Positions 54,540 through 64,000 of a DNA stretch of 64,000 bases are shown piece after piece. Origin of the DNA: Castor canadensis. Its lineage: Eukaryota > Chordata > Mammalia > Rodentia > Castoridae. The position numbers and the translations under genes are program-made. Each line of letters starts with the position of its first letter. Position 1 is the first letter of the stretch. The notes under the pieces were generated by a model that worked only from the letters and a program-made list of their open reading frames with translations, ran no database searches and was not told the origin of the DNA. Where the stretch lies: the NCBI RefSeq assembly GCF_047511655.1, contig NC_133393.1, forward strand, positions 154,953,779 to 155,017,778, read 5' to 3'.

Positions 54540-55704
54540 GTGCCCGGGGGCGGGCGAGCACGCGCGCGCGAGGGGGTCCGGGGCCTGGCGTCCCCTGCCC
54601 TCGGGACAGAGGGCGGTGGACCGAGAGAGGAGGGGCCAGGCAGCGCATGCGCACGGCCCGGGGGCGCGGAGCTGGAGACCCGGGGACAAGGGACGAGGGC
54701 GCACGCTGAGACCTCGTGCGGGTCGCCCAGGGCCCACGGGGCTGTCCCTTGCTGTCTTCCTCCGAGCGCCGGGACTCGGCTCAGAATACTGGCGTCCGTA
54801 GCTGTCGCTGGGGCTGGGGGCTTCGCAGAAGTCGGGGCTGGGAACCGCAGCGACGCCGGGTCCTTCAGGTGTTCCCGAGAGGGAGGGCCCACCGATCGGG
54901 ACACCGGGGCGCGTCCTTACGGCGCGGTGGAATCTGGGTGTCACCGACCGGGGGCGTTTCCTGAGACCCGCAGGGATCCTGGAGGCGAAGTAACCTGAGG
55001 CCCCAACAGACCCACTGTAGGGTCAGTGAGCCCGGCGGCTGCTGTCGGACGGAAGAGACTCACGCTCGGGTTAGTGTCACCAGATGCAGAGCAGTTTTGA
55101 GGAACAGTTCCCACTTTGCGCCTGAGCACGGTGTTCGTTCTCCGGCGTCCAAGACAGGATCCACCGGGTAGGGTGAATCCTGCGCAGGCCCTTGGTGCCC
55201 AGGTGACCTCTGCGCGGTGCAGTGAGGGGACAGGGGTACCCCGGAGTGCTAGGGCAAGTCAGAAGGGTCAGTTCTCCCTCTAAACCCACCTCCGACTAAA
55301 CGGGGACAACTCCACGTGTCTGCTTTCCCCTAAGCCTCTTTATTTTTTATTTTTTAAATTTTAATTTAAAAGAGAGAATGTTTGCCACAAATGTCAAGAT
55401 TCCTTCCAAGAGAAATTCACGGTTGTATAATGTCTTAGGCTTCACAGGCGCAGTACAGGGTTCTTGAGGCTACACACCCACTTCAACCCCTGCCACCAAC
55501 CCTCACCCTCCTAAGAAAACCAGAGAGGTCCCCTCCTCCTAGGGCTGCTTGGGAGGATGGGCACAGAGCTTTCTGGTCACGACCCTGTGACACTCTTTGT
55601 TGCAAGCAACAGGGTCACAGTGACTTTCCCAAGGTGGTGGAGAGTTGGGGGGGATCCAGAGAACATATCGTAATCACTTCCTCCTTTACCTTCCTACTGC
55701 CAAG

Positions 55705-55786
55705 GCTGAAGTTAAAGGCCCTCCCTTCTCGGTGAAGTGACACTTTGTGGCAAGACAAGCTCGGAACCAAGGCGTTGTCACCACAG
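55705..55786 (+). other. PPARA: PPARA exon 2 (non-coding 5' UTR)
   Basis: An 82-base exon. It is preceded by a pyrimidine-rich tract ending CTACTGCCAAG, with acceptor AG at 55703-55704. It starts GCTGAAG, as in human, and ends TTGTCACCACAG before a GTAAAT donor (55787-55792). The segment TTTGTGGCAAGACAAGCTC (55744-55762) is identical to the human 5' UTR as I recall it. The middle (55712-55743) is more diverged. There is no ATG, so exons 1 and 2 contribute no upstream open reading frame. Confidence 0.9.
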
Positions 55787-56959
55787 GTAAATTGGATTGA
55801 TTTACTCTCCAGACTGGAATGTTTTCAGTGCTTCCTTCTGTTGCATTACAGACCAGCAGTTGGGGGATTAGTGATTACTTGTGTAATGTTAAGTGCATTT
55901 TCAGAGCTTGGAAAGTGAGGTAAATGTGGATGGATTCACTTTTCAGTTCCCAGGGAACTTCATTTCTTTATGGCAGGCTGGTTTCGTTCATTTCAAAGGA
56001 GATCCTGTAACTTTACAGTTGCATAGGTTCTGAACAATGAGTAGTAAAACAGTTCTCTTAGCTCTTTTCATTTTGATTAAGCAGATGGCTGTTGACATAG
56101 TAGGTCAGTCTCAGAACTGCCATCAGGCAGGGCAGGGAGGGCCCCAAGAAACAACCAGATGATAAACATTCTTGTAGTTATGGTCTGTGTAAGACAAGAT
56201 TTTGTCAGTGGGCCTCCTGAAATCCTATACAGCTTGGAAGTAAAAGTATGTTCACTGACAGTAGAAAAAATGTTTCTCTCTCTTTTCCCACATCCTAAAC
56301 ATATGAAACGAGCCATAATCATAAAATAGTTTTTTAACTAACTTATGTTTGTCAAACTGGTAAAGCAGTTCTTAAAATTTTATGTGTAGGTGAGAAAGAA
56401 AACATGTTTCCTTTATATAGACTTTTTTAACTTGCTACTTAACTGGTACTTAAGTAAAAGCCCTCCATGTGAATAAAATGTATTTCTGTTTCATCATTTT
56501 AAATGTTTGTATAATATTCCATTGTGCTTAGATAATTATTTAGGCAAACCATATGTGTGTGTATACATACATATAACATATATCCACGTATAGACATATA
56601 ACTTACTCATTCTGTGCATATTGACTGAATAACTGCTAGGGGTACTGTGCCAGTTATGAACAAGACAGTTATGGATCTTCTCGTGAAAATGACTTTCATA
56701 CCAGAATATAAAAAAGAAAGTTGATGATTGTCCTCACCATGATAAGAAATGATGATGCCGGAATGGGGGTGGGGACACTGTTTGCCAGGACCCCTACCCT
56801 TTCATGATTAGTGACTGGTACTCCTTTTCTTGGGCGCTGTCCGTGAGCACTATTAGTACATATTCTGTAGTCTTTTTAAAAAACTATTCATTAAGACATC
56901 TCTTTGCTTACTGTAAATAAATTTTAATCACACCAAATTTTCTTCCCTCTTTTTGTTCT

Positions 56960-56990
<31 letters not shown>

Positions 56991-57205
56991 ATTGAATATG
57001 TTCCTGGTGACAAATGGAAACAGTATGTTTTTGTTTAATGTGCGTCCTAACTTTATTGCATTAGAGTTAAAGGATATGGCCTGTTGAATTTCTGGTTTGG
57101 GGGAGGAGGTGGGGTGTCTGTTGTTTATTTCTATTTTTGGTGGCTTGATACAGAGTCCATTTTTCATGGACTCTGGACACTTTTTAAAGTTGGGATTTTA
57201 GTTTG
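55787..57205 (+). other. PPARA: PPARA intron 2, proximal part
   Basis: Moderately AT-rich intronic sequence. It contains a low-complexity TATACATACATATA stretch at about 56552-56606 and a (GT)14 microsatellite at 56962-56990. A dyad ATTAC-TTGT-GTAAT lies at 55873-55886. No exon is visible. Confidence 0.5.
56962..56990. repeat. (GT)n microsatellite
   Basis: An uninterrupted GT run of about 29 bases in PPARA intron 2. Confidence 0.95.
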
Positions 57206-57211
57206 TTTGTT

Positions 57212-57291
57212 TGGTTATGGTACTGGGGTTTGAACTCAGGGCCTTGTGTGTGCTAGGCAGGTGCTCTACTATTTGAACCACTACCTAGACA
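57212..57291 (-). repeat. ID-like SINE, reverse
   Basis: 'GGTACTGGGGTTTGAACTCA' and 'TGTGCTAGGCAGGTGCTCTA' are the complement of the tRNA-derived SINE. It is preceded by a TTTGTTTGTTTGG tail. Confidence 0.8.
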
Positions 57292-57434
57292 CTTTAAGAA
57301 GGTGTGGCTTCTGTTTGTGGTGGAGACATTTGCTGTATCTGTTATTTCAGCCTTATCAATCACTTCTAGGGCCATGTGATTAGGGAAATTTTAACATAGA
57401 AATTAAATTTCCAACTCGGTGGCAGGAGGGGTTT

Positions 57435-57519
57435 TCGTTTGGTGTTGTTTTTTGGTGCCGAGGATGAAACCCAGGTCCTTGCTGCGCATGTGCTCTACTA
57501 CTGCGTGACACCCCAGCCA
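57435..57519 (-). repeat. Classic ID element, reverse
   Basis: 'TTTGGTGCCGAGGATGAAAC' and 'CTTGCTGCGCATGTGCTCTA' then 'GACACCCCAGCCA' read as the complement of a standard ID element. Confidence 0.7.
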
Positions 57520-57879
57520 CAGGAGAGTTTTAAAGCAAGAACCTCTTAGGAAAAACCCTAGGTGTTCCAGTGGACTGTGTTTAAAACCGTTGTTTCCAGC
57601 TGGGCTTCTTATGTCCGTTTCTCAGCTTATTCTGTGGTAATGAGCTTGTTATTTGAAGGTGTGTGTGGTCTTTGCCGCCAGCATTCAATGCCCAGTGTCT
57701 TAGAGCAGTGACATTTGGGTGTCTTAGAAAAATTCATGCTCTTCACAGAGCGGAGCCCTCTTTGCAAGGTGTCTTTGTAGTTGAGCTGCACTGGTTTGAG
57801 GCCGCACATGGGGAAGGAAAGAGCGTTTGAAAGTCTTGCTTTGCATCAGGAAAGCCGCTTGATGCAGTGGAAAAGGTAT

Positions 57880-57990
57880 TAGGTCATCAATCCTGAGATT
57901 TGGATTCCAGCCCCTTAGCTGCCACCTGCTGGGCGGGAGACCTCTGTCCACCTCCCCAAACTGCTGTTTCTCGGCAGAAAATGCAGGTCC
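57880..57990 (+). repeat. MIR fragment
   Basis: 'GAGATTTGGATTCCAGCCCC' followed by 'TTAGCTGCCACCTGCTGGGC' matches the MIR A/B-box region in forward orientation. Confidence 0.5.
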
Positions 57991-58599
57991 TCTCCAGGCC
58001 ACCTCGGAAGGGTTTTAAAGCTCAGAAGCAGTGTCCCGGGAGGTGTCAGAGACGAAGGGCAGGCCTGGACTACCTGCCTTTCTCACCTAGCCAGAGGTGA
58101 TGCCTGAGTTGTTTTGGCTCCTACTGTTTTATGATCTTTCAAAGGCTTTCAGAAAGAAACTCACTCCCTTCCCTCCCATACATCCACCCCCCACTCCAAA
58201 AAAAAAAAAAGGCTTTATTTTTGAATAGGTAAAGGAGTGTTCTCTACCAGTGAGAACAAAGTTGTCTGAAGTGGTTCCTGTTGGTTTTGGATGTGAATAT
58301 GCCCCAGGCTTTGGTGATGATGTGTCTTGCCTTTGTCCCTACTCCAGTGTATCTAGGCCATGCCACAGGTTGTCCCTCATGCTAGGGACAACCTAATGCA
58401 GGTTCAGTGTAGTGTCCTGGATCTGGTGTCTAGGTGCTGCATGACACCACAGCCCCTGGTGAGTCTCCCTTACCCACTGAGTGCATGCTGTGGGCAGAGT
58501 GTATCTTATTCACTGCAGCCTCAAGTCCTGAGCACTGAGTAGGTGCTTTTTAATGTGTAAATGGTTAACAAAATTTAAATTAACAAGAACTTACTGCCA

Positions 58600-58794
58600 G
58601 CTGAGCACCGGTGGCTCACGCCTATAATTCTAGCTACTTGGGAGGCTGAGATTGGATCGTGGTTTGAAGCCAGCCTGGGAAAATATTTCAAGAGACCCTC
58701 CTCATCTCCAAAATAACCAGAGCAAGTGGTAGAGTACCTCCTTTGCAAGACTGAAGCCCTGAGTTCAAACCCCAGTCCCACTAAAAAAAAAAGG
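58600..58794 (+). repeat. B1-like/ID composite SINE with internal deletion
   Basis: 'GCTGAGCACCGGTGGCTCAC' begins the B1-like part. The ID-like part is shortened: its start is missing before AGCAAGTGGTAGAGTACC. It ends 'GAGTTCAAACCCCAGTCC' and an A tail. Confidence 0.85.
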
Positions 58795-59870
58795 AACTTC
58801 CTGCCCAGTACTCACACATGGATGGGAGCAGGCTGGGGGCACTGAGGCAGCCTGCAAAGGGTGGCCCACCCCCATTCGTCCACAGCTCCCCTCATGCCTA
58901 GAGTGTAGTTCCCATGGCAGCGGGGCTAGGAAAGTGCTGGTTGCAGTTGAACTAATTACGCTCACAATTCTTGATAGGTTTGAGGTATATTGTGCATTAA
59001 ATAGACTTATTGAGATGGCCTGAGGATGTGTCTAACTCAATTGCTAGTTCTTTCTGTAAGATTATGAATTCAAATACCAAACAACTGCCTTAGGTAGAAG
59101 AGGAATATGGGTAAACTTTTCTGAGTTTAATGAGGTGAAGGTCCTGTGTGGAGATGCATATTAGAGAAGCCCTGATTAAGTGTCCCAGGAAAGATGGCTG
59201 CTTTTATTTCGCTCTAAATGTGCAAGTAGATGTGGGAATAAAAGAAAGTTTCTAACCCCACTCACTTGCTGGACACTCTTAGCTCAGAGAACACAGCAAG
59301 CCTTTGGAAGAGCATCATTTTGAATCCTAAGAGGCGGGAGTAGAACACAGGATGACTAATTGTCTCAAAGATTATGAAGCCTGTTATGAACAGTTTGAGA
59401 TTAGGACAGGATCAAAAGTAGTGCCTCCCCCAGCCCCAAGCTCTCTTGACAGCTATTTGTAACTGAACAAGTCTGTGGTTTTGTGATAACCGTAGCGAGG
59501 TGTCAAATCACTAAGTGTCAGGATGTCAGGAGGAGAGACCCATTATTAGAGGGTGACTGTGGATGGTTATGTCCCTTTCTGAAACATGCCAAGAAGTTAG
59601 TAGCCAGCTTTACACGAGTATTTACAAGGAAGCAAAAAGGCTTGTAAAATGTAGGATTGCACAATCAAGTGAGGAGCCAGCCTTCGTGATCTGGAAGCAT
59701 GTTTCTCCTATCCCCCATGTGGTAAGTAGGGAGAAATTTCAGAAGCATTTCAGGCAGCTTTCCGCATTGGACAAAAGGACATCTTTTAGGCACCAACAGT
59801 AGCAACCTACTGTCCTTGGTCTAAAATTAGGAGTCAGTTTGATGCATTATAAACTGAAATCTCATTATAG
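58795..59870 (+). other. PPARA: PPARA intron 2, central stretch
   Basis: No exon or named repeat is visible. The + strand frame at 59563-59802 looks moderately protein-like but has no recognisable domain, acceptor or donor context, and is not called. Confidence 0.35.
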
Positions 59871-59871
59871 C

Positions 59872-60173
59872 CTCTTTTTTTGTTCTGTACTGAGGTTTGA
59901 ACTCAGGGTCTACACCTTGAGCCCTTCCACCAGCCATTTTCTGTGTTGGGTGTTTTTGAGTTAGGGTCTTGGGTTGCCTTTGAACCGTGGTCCTCAGGGC
60001 TTGTGAAGTGGCTTGAGTGGTAGAGTGCCTGCCTAGCAACCATGAGGCCCTCAGTTCAAACCCCAGTACTTCCAAAAAAGAAAAGAAAAGGAAATAAAAA
60101 AACCAAAAACCTGTTGAACCATGGTCCTCCTGATCTCTGCCTCCTGAATAGCTAGGATTACAGGCGTGAGCCC
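59872..60173 (-). repeat. Composite SINE, reverse, interrupted by a younger SINE
   Basis: The host element starts with a T-run and 'CTGAGGTTTGAACTCAGGG' and ends 'TAGGATTACAGGCGTGAGCC'. A forward ID-like SINE splits it at 59996-60113. The two halves join cleanly once the insert and one copy of the 16-base duplication are removed. Confidence 0.85.
59996..60113 (+). repeat. ID-like SINE nested in an older SINE, with target duplication
   Basis: The body includes 'GTGGCTTGAGTGGTAGAGTG' and 'CCTCAGTTCAAACCCCAGTA' and an A-rich tail. Flanks TTGAACCGTGGTCCTC (59980-59995) and TTGAACCATGGTCCTC (60114-60129) are a 16-base target duplication with one substitution. Confidence 0.9.
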
Positions 60174-60179
60174 GGTTTA

Positions 60180-61265
60180 CGGTCTTATTTACTCACCATG
60201 CACTCACTTTCTCTTTTTCTGTCTGGGCATTGAGGAGGGGATTCATATGAATGATGCTTGAGGAAAAATTATTCAGAGAACTTTGAAATTTGGTTTAAGT
60301 GGGTTCATCTCTGGCGGTGGGAAAGTTATTTACAATAGTATTGAATGTGTGTGCAGGGTCATTGGGACTTTACAGTTTAGGAGGAGTATATTTTGCTTAA
60401 GTATTATGACTGCCTCTTTTATTCCCACTTTGAAAAATGTTACAGAATCTGTCACCAGATATGGGCAAGGGAACTCTGCTTACTCTCTCTACCCAGCTTG
60501 CCTGCTGATTCGCAAGCAAGCGGTCAAAAGTGCTTGAGTGCTGACAACAGGACCTTCCTTCTCTTCTTTCCTTCAAAGAACGCACTTGTTGAGAGTGTTT
60601 TCCAGAAAGGAAACCATGGTATCACTGTCTTTTTCAAATTATAAAAATAAGCCTAACCTGTTATACTCAGTCCTGGGAGAGGCAAATTTTATTTTTTTTA
60701 GGTTCAGTTGTGCAAGGATATGCAGAAGCATGCTCGTGGAGAGTGGTGACGGAAGAAGGAGGCTTTGAGAAGTAAGACACAAAGCAGAGAGAGGGGTAGA
60801 ATGTGCAAACACAGCCGTGGTGACGCCTTTTGAAAGAACACTAGCAGGGACGGAGTTGAGGAAACTCATGTGACAAGTGCTGACAAGAGCACGTGGGTGG
60901 GAAGGTTAGTGCCTGGCACATTTGTCCAAAGCAGAGAAGATTCTAGATGCAGGGAGGATGGTATGAAGAAAGTGTGCACACTCGGAAGGAGTACAGGGGC
61001 AAACGGCTGAGAGAGAGAGAGAGAAGGCAGATCACAGGTGGGGGATGAAGTGTGCCACCCAGCCACAGCAGCCCAGAACTCCCAAGGGAGAGCTGCAAGT
61101 GTGGATCTAGGCCAAGAGCAAAGCCACGGTTCCACGTCAAGGGGACACGGATGGTGACAGGAGGAAGCTTCAGGTGGACAATTTCCCATTAAGAGCCATG
61201 GTGACCCTTCCAAGGTCCCAGATGCCGTGTGTTGATGGAGAAGATAGCATACCCAGCAGGCTATC
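60180..61265 (+). other. PPARA: PPARA intron 2, distal stretch
   Basis: No exon is seen. A GA-rich run lies at 61008-61025. The sequence is otherwise unique-looking. Confidence 0.35.
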
Positions 61266-61270
61266 AATGG

Positions 61271-61362
61271 GAAGAGGGCTGGCAGAGTGGCTTAAGCAGT
61301 AGACTGCCCATCTAGCCAATGTGAGGCCCTGAGTTCAAACACCAGTGCCGCCAAGAAAAAAA
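61271..61362 (+). repeat. ID-like SINE
   Basis: 'GGCTGGCAGAGTGGCTTAAG', 'GAGGCCCTGAGTTCAAACAC' and an A-rich tail. Same family as the unit at 40564. Confidence 0.85.
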
Positions 61363-62084
61363 AGCAGATCAAAATGGGAAGAGATAAATATATTTTTCTT
61401 TCATTCTGAAGGTCAAACGTGACCAGCTTTTCCACTGCTCCGTTCTCTACTTAGATAAAGCTAATGAAGGTAGATTTTAGGGTGTAGGGCAGAAGTCTAA
61501 GTGAAGGTGAATATTTAACCACATTCAAGGGCAGCTGATAATGGTAAGAGAGGCACCAGCTTCAGAGCAACAGGAACACTAATAAAAAGAGCATGAACCT
61601 TAGGAAGTCTTCGGTCGCCTTTTGAAGAATGTATGAGCTCAAGTGTAGTTTTCTTGCAGAAAAAGGCATTTTCTAGCAGGTATTTCACAGAGATGCCCAC
61701 CCAGTTATGATACCGGGTTTGATACAGGCTCTTCAAGAATGAAATCTCAGAAAGGCAACACTTTAATCTAGTGATTAAAAACTAGAACTGAAAGAAAGAA
61801 TTACTCAGGGCTCTCTCCCCACTTGAGCCACTCCACCAGCCCCCATTGTCCCGGGTCCAGCCAACCCCTTCACCTCCCACCAGGCCCTGCACTTTGCTGT
61901 CGCTCTCATGAGCGCCCTGTCCAGACTTTGCCTGTGACCTCCCAGACTCTCTCAGTGGGTCTTATTCTGAGCCACCTGTGTTTCCCTTCCCTGCCTCAAT
62001 TACTGGCCTCCAGCTGGACTGAGGCCAGGGCTACAGATAGGAGAAGGTGCAGGGTCCACACCCATCACTTAGCAGCCCTTAGAC

Positions 62085-62205
62085 TCAGATGGATTTCTAA
62101 ACTGGCCTGCCTCAGTTTCTTTGTCTTTAAGTGGGACGAGTATCAGTGCTTTTCACAGCAAGTTATACCTGGCAGGTGGTAAGAACCGGTAGCTGTTTTT
62201 CCTCA
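62085..62205 (+). repeat. MIR fragment
   Basis: 'CTGCCTCAGTTTCTTTGTCT' through 'TACCTGGCAGGTGGTAAG' follows the MIR core in forward orientation. Confidence 0.55.
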
Positions 62206-62384
62206 CTTGCCATTGACTCACCCATCAGATATTGATCAGCTTCTGTGGTGAATGGGAGGGTGTGCTCCGTCTCCAGGGCGCCATTTTGTGTGCTGGCCCC
62301 TCCCAGTGCTCCCTCTGCCTATTTCACTGAGGAAGAGGACACACACCCTTCCCCTGACTCCCTCCTCTCCTCCCCTGTAACCGC

Positions 62385-62815
62385 TATTTACCCTTTAAGA
62401 TCTCAGCTGAAGATTTCCTTCCAAGGGAGACCTCCCTGAGCCACCTGCCTGGGTGACACCTTTCTGATTCGGGTACTTAAATAATACCTGATGATTCTCC
62501 TCCAAAGCACTGGTGCATTATGTGTTTGTTCGAGGGGCGGCTTGGCGATGAGATCCCACAGATGTGGGAAGCTTTGGTGGCCTCACTCACATCATAACGT
62601 TCAGCAGCAGCTGCTTTGGGACAGGGAAGGCTCTGGGAGTCTGTGTCTCCTGCCAGGAAACCCACTGCTTGCCATCCCTTCAAGGCTTAAGCAAATGCCA
62701 CCTCCTTGAAGCCTTTCTTCATCCTCTCCCAGACCAGATTCTGGAATTTTGTTCGTGTATCCTGTGGCAGTTTAAATCTCTCTGCCCTGACCAATTCTGC
62801 CGTCGCTGAGCAGCT
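62385..62815 (+). repeat. Two L2 LINE 3' fragments
   Basis: 'AGATCTCAGCTGAAGATTTC' with 'GAGACCTCCCTGAGCCACCT' (62397-62450) and 'GCAAATGCCACCTCCTTGAA' with 'TGTGGCAGTTTAAATCTCTC' (62691-62782) are both typical of the L2 3' end. The unique-looking sequence between them suggests two separate fragments or an internal insertion. Confidence 0.6.
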
Positions 62816-64000
62816 GTTCATAGAGTACATCAGTCCCTGCTCCTGAGTTGGTTCATTTATTCAGCAGTTATTTACAGCACACCTGCTACGTGCCAGGCAC
62901 TGTCCTGAGCTGGGGAAGCAATGGGAAGCAGCAGGACAGTCCTGCCATTACAAAGTTCTGCAGTACGGGAGGAATCTGACTCGCAGCACAAGGAGCAGCT
63001 GGGAAAACCTAGCGAGCCTGACCTGCGGTGTGGGAACAGCCTGAATAGAGGGCCAGGGGCACGTGCACAGTTTAACAGCAACCCCAGCATGCTCAGTGCA
63101 TGCTTATCCTTTAAAAAATATTCACAATTTCCTTTCATTAAAGGAACTTGGTTGAGGAAGAGGAAAGACTGCATAAAAACCCTCCGAGAATCTGCAGGAC
63201 TCATTTTAGCTCTTTTGATCATGACCTTAAAGGCATTAAGTGCCGCCTTAAACTCCTCTTGACCCACATCGCTCAGCAGAATCTAATCTTAGGTGATTAT
63301 TAAGTCTAATCAGGAATCTAATGACCGGTATTCAGGAAACACTGCATTCAGTCACAGCACCTGCCTGTTGAGGTCCCCGGCGGGTCCTCCAAGCAGTGAC
63401 TGCACATCACCACCAGGGCGGTGGCTTCCTGAGAGGCGGGTCAGAGCAGGGGTGGGTGTGCTGTGGGCTCAGCACCATTCGGTTTGACTGACATGCACAA
63501 GGCAAATTCTTGCTAGATGAATGCAAGTCTTTTATCAAGACTTCTTTCCTAGAAGTCAGGAATGGGTGGGGACAAGGTCCTCAAATGCAGGCGGCTTCTT
63601 GCTTTGCCCGGCCAGTGTGGTGGGGCAGGCGGCAACAACACCCTGCCTGGGAGTTACGAGACACATTGGGTCTGGTGTTCCTGGACCCAGTGCCCTGGCT
63701 GCCTTCCTCCATGGGTATGATGATGTGCTGGGTGACCTTTTACTAGCAGGCTCACCACTTCGTATTAGACTCTGGAAATGAGACGAGGAGATGGAGTTGA
63801 GGGTCTTTGTTTTTTCTTTTCAAGTCTGGTTTATTGAGATGAATTTACATACAGGCAAATTCATCCTGTGCATGATTGTATGAGGTTTGGAAAACCTATC
63901 TGCTCCCAGTTTTCTTGCTGGGGGTCACTCTCAGCTTCTAGGGGCCACCCATGTTTCTAGGCTTTGGGCCCCTTTTGTTGTCAAAACCAGCAGCACAGTT
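62816..64000 (+). other. PPARA: PPARA intron 2, right edge of window
   Basis: It opens with an old-repeat phrase ('CTGCTACGTGCCAGGCACTG' near 62884). No exon is recognised. The segment 63110-63310 is moderately AT-rich and unique-looking. A weak CTCF-like palindrome CCACCAGGGCGGTGG lies at 63410-63424. The window ends within the intron. Confidence 0.35.

Larger units (their letters stand above)
53480..55070 (+). promoter_or_regulatory. PPARA: CpG-island promoter of PPARA
   Basis: CpG density rises sharply near 53480 and falls after about 55070, in contrast to the CpG-poor sequence elsewhere in the window. The island contains an inverted CCAAT (ATTGG, 53583-53587), clustered GC boxes (54212-54230 and 54295-54303), a forward CCAAT (54236-54240) and an ETS core CTTCCGG (54304-54310). 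It has no TATA box at the expected distance. G-rich runs occupy 54405-54470 just before exon 1 and may form G-quadruplexes. It is expected to give dispersed TATA-less initiation toward PPARA. Long open frames crossing it on both strands (the longest 338 codons, 53982-54998) are by-products of high GC and the scarcity of stop codons. Confidence 0.85.
54480..64000 (+). other. PPARA: PPARA gene, 5' part only (exons 1-2 and introns)
   Basis: Only the start of the gene is in the window: exon 1, intron 1 (54540-55704), exon 2, and at least 8.2 kb of the next intron running off the right edge. The first coding exon, with the start codon of the receptor, is not seen, as expected from the long 5' introns of the human gene. 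Intron 2 as visible here holds SINEs, MIR and L2 fragments, a (GT)n tract and AT-rich low-complexity DNA. No alternative first exon is recognised inside it. The gene shares strand with let-7a-3/let-7b, whose host transcript ends about 34.6 kb upstream. Confidence 0.85.

Noticed and set aside
53982..54998. 338-codon open frame on the + strand over the CpG island, and a 289-codon one on the - strand
   Set aside because: Both arise from GC-rich DNA with few stop codons. The peptides are G/R/P/A-rich with no domain, frames overlap on both strands, and PPARA exon 1 with its donor lies inside.
59563..59802. 79-codon + strand frame in PPARA intron 2 with protein-like composition
   Set aside because: No recognised domain, no flanking splice signals, and it lies deep in an intron of a known gene.
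61815..61845. SINE fragment ('CACTTGAGCCACTCCACCAG')
   Set aside because: It matches only the terminal 25-30 bases of the reverse SINE; too short for a confident call.
62872..63267. 131-codon minus-strand frame
   Set aside because: It crosses an old-repeat phrase at its 3' end and has no recognisable motif; the frame is likely chance.
63410..63424. CTCF site CCACCAGGGCGGTGG
   Set aside because: It departs from the CTCF core after CCACCAGGG and is equally explained as a short palindrome.
1..64000. CRISPR arrays, operons, prophage, insertion sequences or other bacterial features
   Set aside because: The window is plainly mammalian: microRNAs, spliced 5' UTR exons, SINEs, LTRs. No regularly spaced identical repeats or bacterial gene organisation are present.

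Overview
This is a mammalian nuclear DNA window, almost entirely non-protein-coding. It is anchored by two microRNA hairpins on the + strand: let-7a-3 (18827-18900) and let-7b (19695-19776). About 35 kb downstream lies the CpG-island promoter with the first two non-coding exons of PPARA (exon 1 near 54480-54539, exon 2 at 55705-55786). This order and spacing match the human 22q13.31 locus, MIRLET7BHG followed by PPARA, as I know it. The interspersed repeats are rodent-type: tRNA-derived ID-like SINEs (body 'GGCTCAAGTGGTAGAGTGCC', end 'GAGTTCAAACCCCAGTAC') and composites of these with 7SL/B1-like left parts. They are not mouse/rat B1/B2/B4 and not primate Alu. My best guess is a non-murid rodent, perhaps Castorimorpha (beaver-like). 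The order is fairly secure; the genus is a guess.

Layout. 1-18.6 kb: GC-rich, SINE-poor sequence that would lie inside the let-7b host transcript (MIRLET7BHG). 18.6-19.9 kb: the microRNA core, with a perfect NF-kB site, let-7a-3, two ancient MIR fragments, a miR-4763-like hairpin, let-7b, and an AATAAA about 100 bp after let-7b that marks the likely host transcript 3' end. 19.9-40.5 kb: GC-rich intergenic DNA with few SINEs, a PPRE-like DR1, a GTAAGGGTCCAGG minisatellite, a CA-rich degenerate repeat, a polypyrimidine tract and an MLT1-like LTR. 40.5-53.2 kb: a repeat-dense, more AT-rich block with many SINEs, an intact-ended solo ERV LTR inside an 18-bp minisatellite, a Tigger-like DNA transposon and old L1/L2/MIR remnants. 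53.2-55.1 kb: PPARA promoter, with an upstream DR1, CpG island, GC boxes, CCAAT, an ETS site and a MIR fragment carrying an ERR/NR5A-type half-site. 55.8-64 kb: PPARA intron 2 (the ATG-bearing exon is beyond the window).

How the parts relate. The two let-7 hairpins would be processed from one host primary transcript that ends well before PPARA. PPARA encodes the fatty-acid-sensing nuclear receptor; only its 5' UTR is here, and neither visible exon contains an ATG. Several candidate nuclear-receptor elements (53242, 54110, 46349, 37415) lie between the microRNAs and the PPARA start and are candidates for receptor-driven regulation; all are motif-level inferences. I found no convincing protein-coding exon. 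The long open frames, including the largest over the CpG island, behave as chance ORFs in GC-rich DNA.
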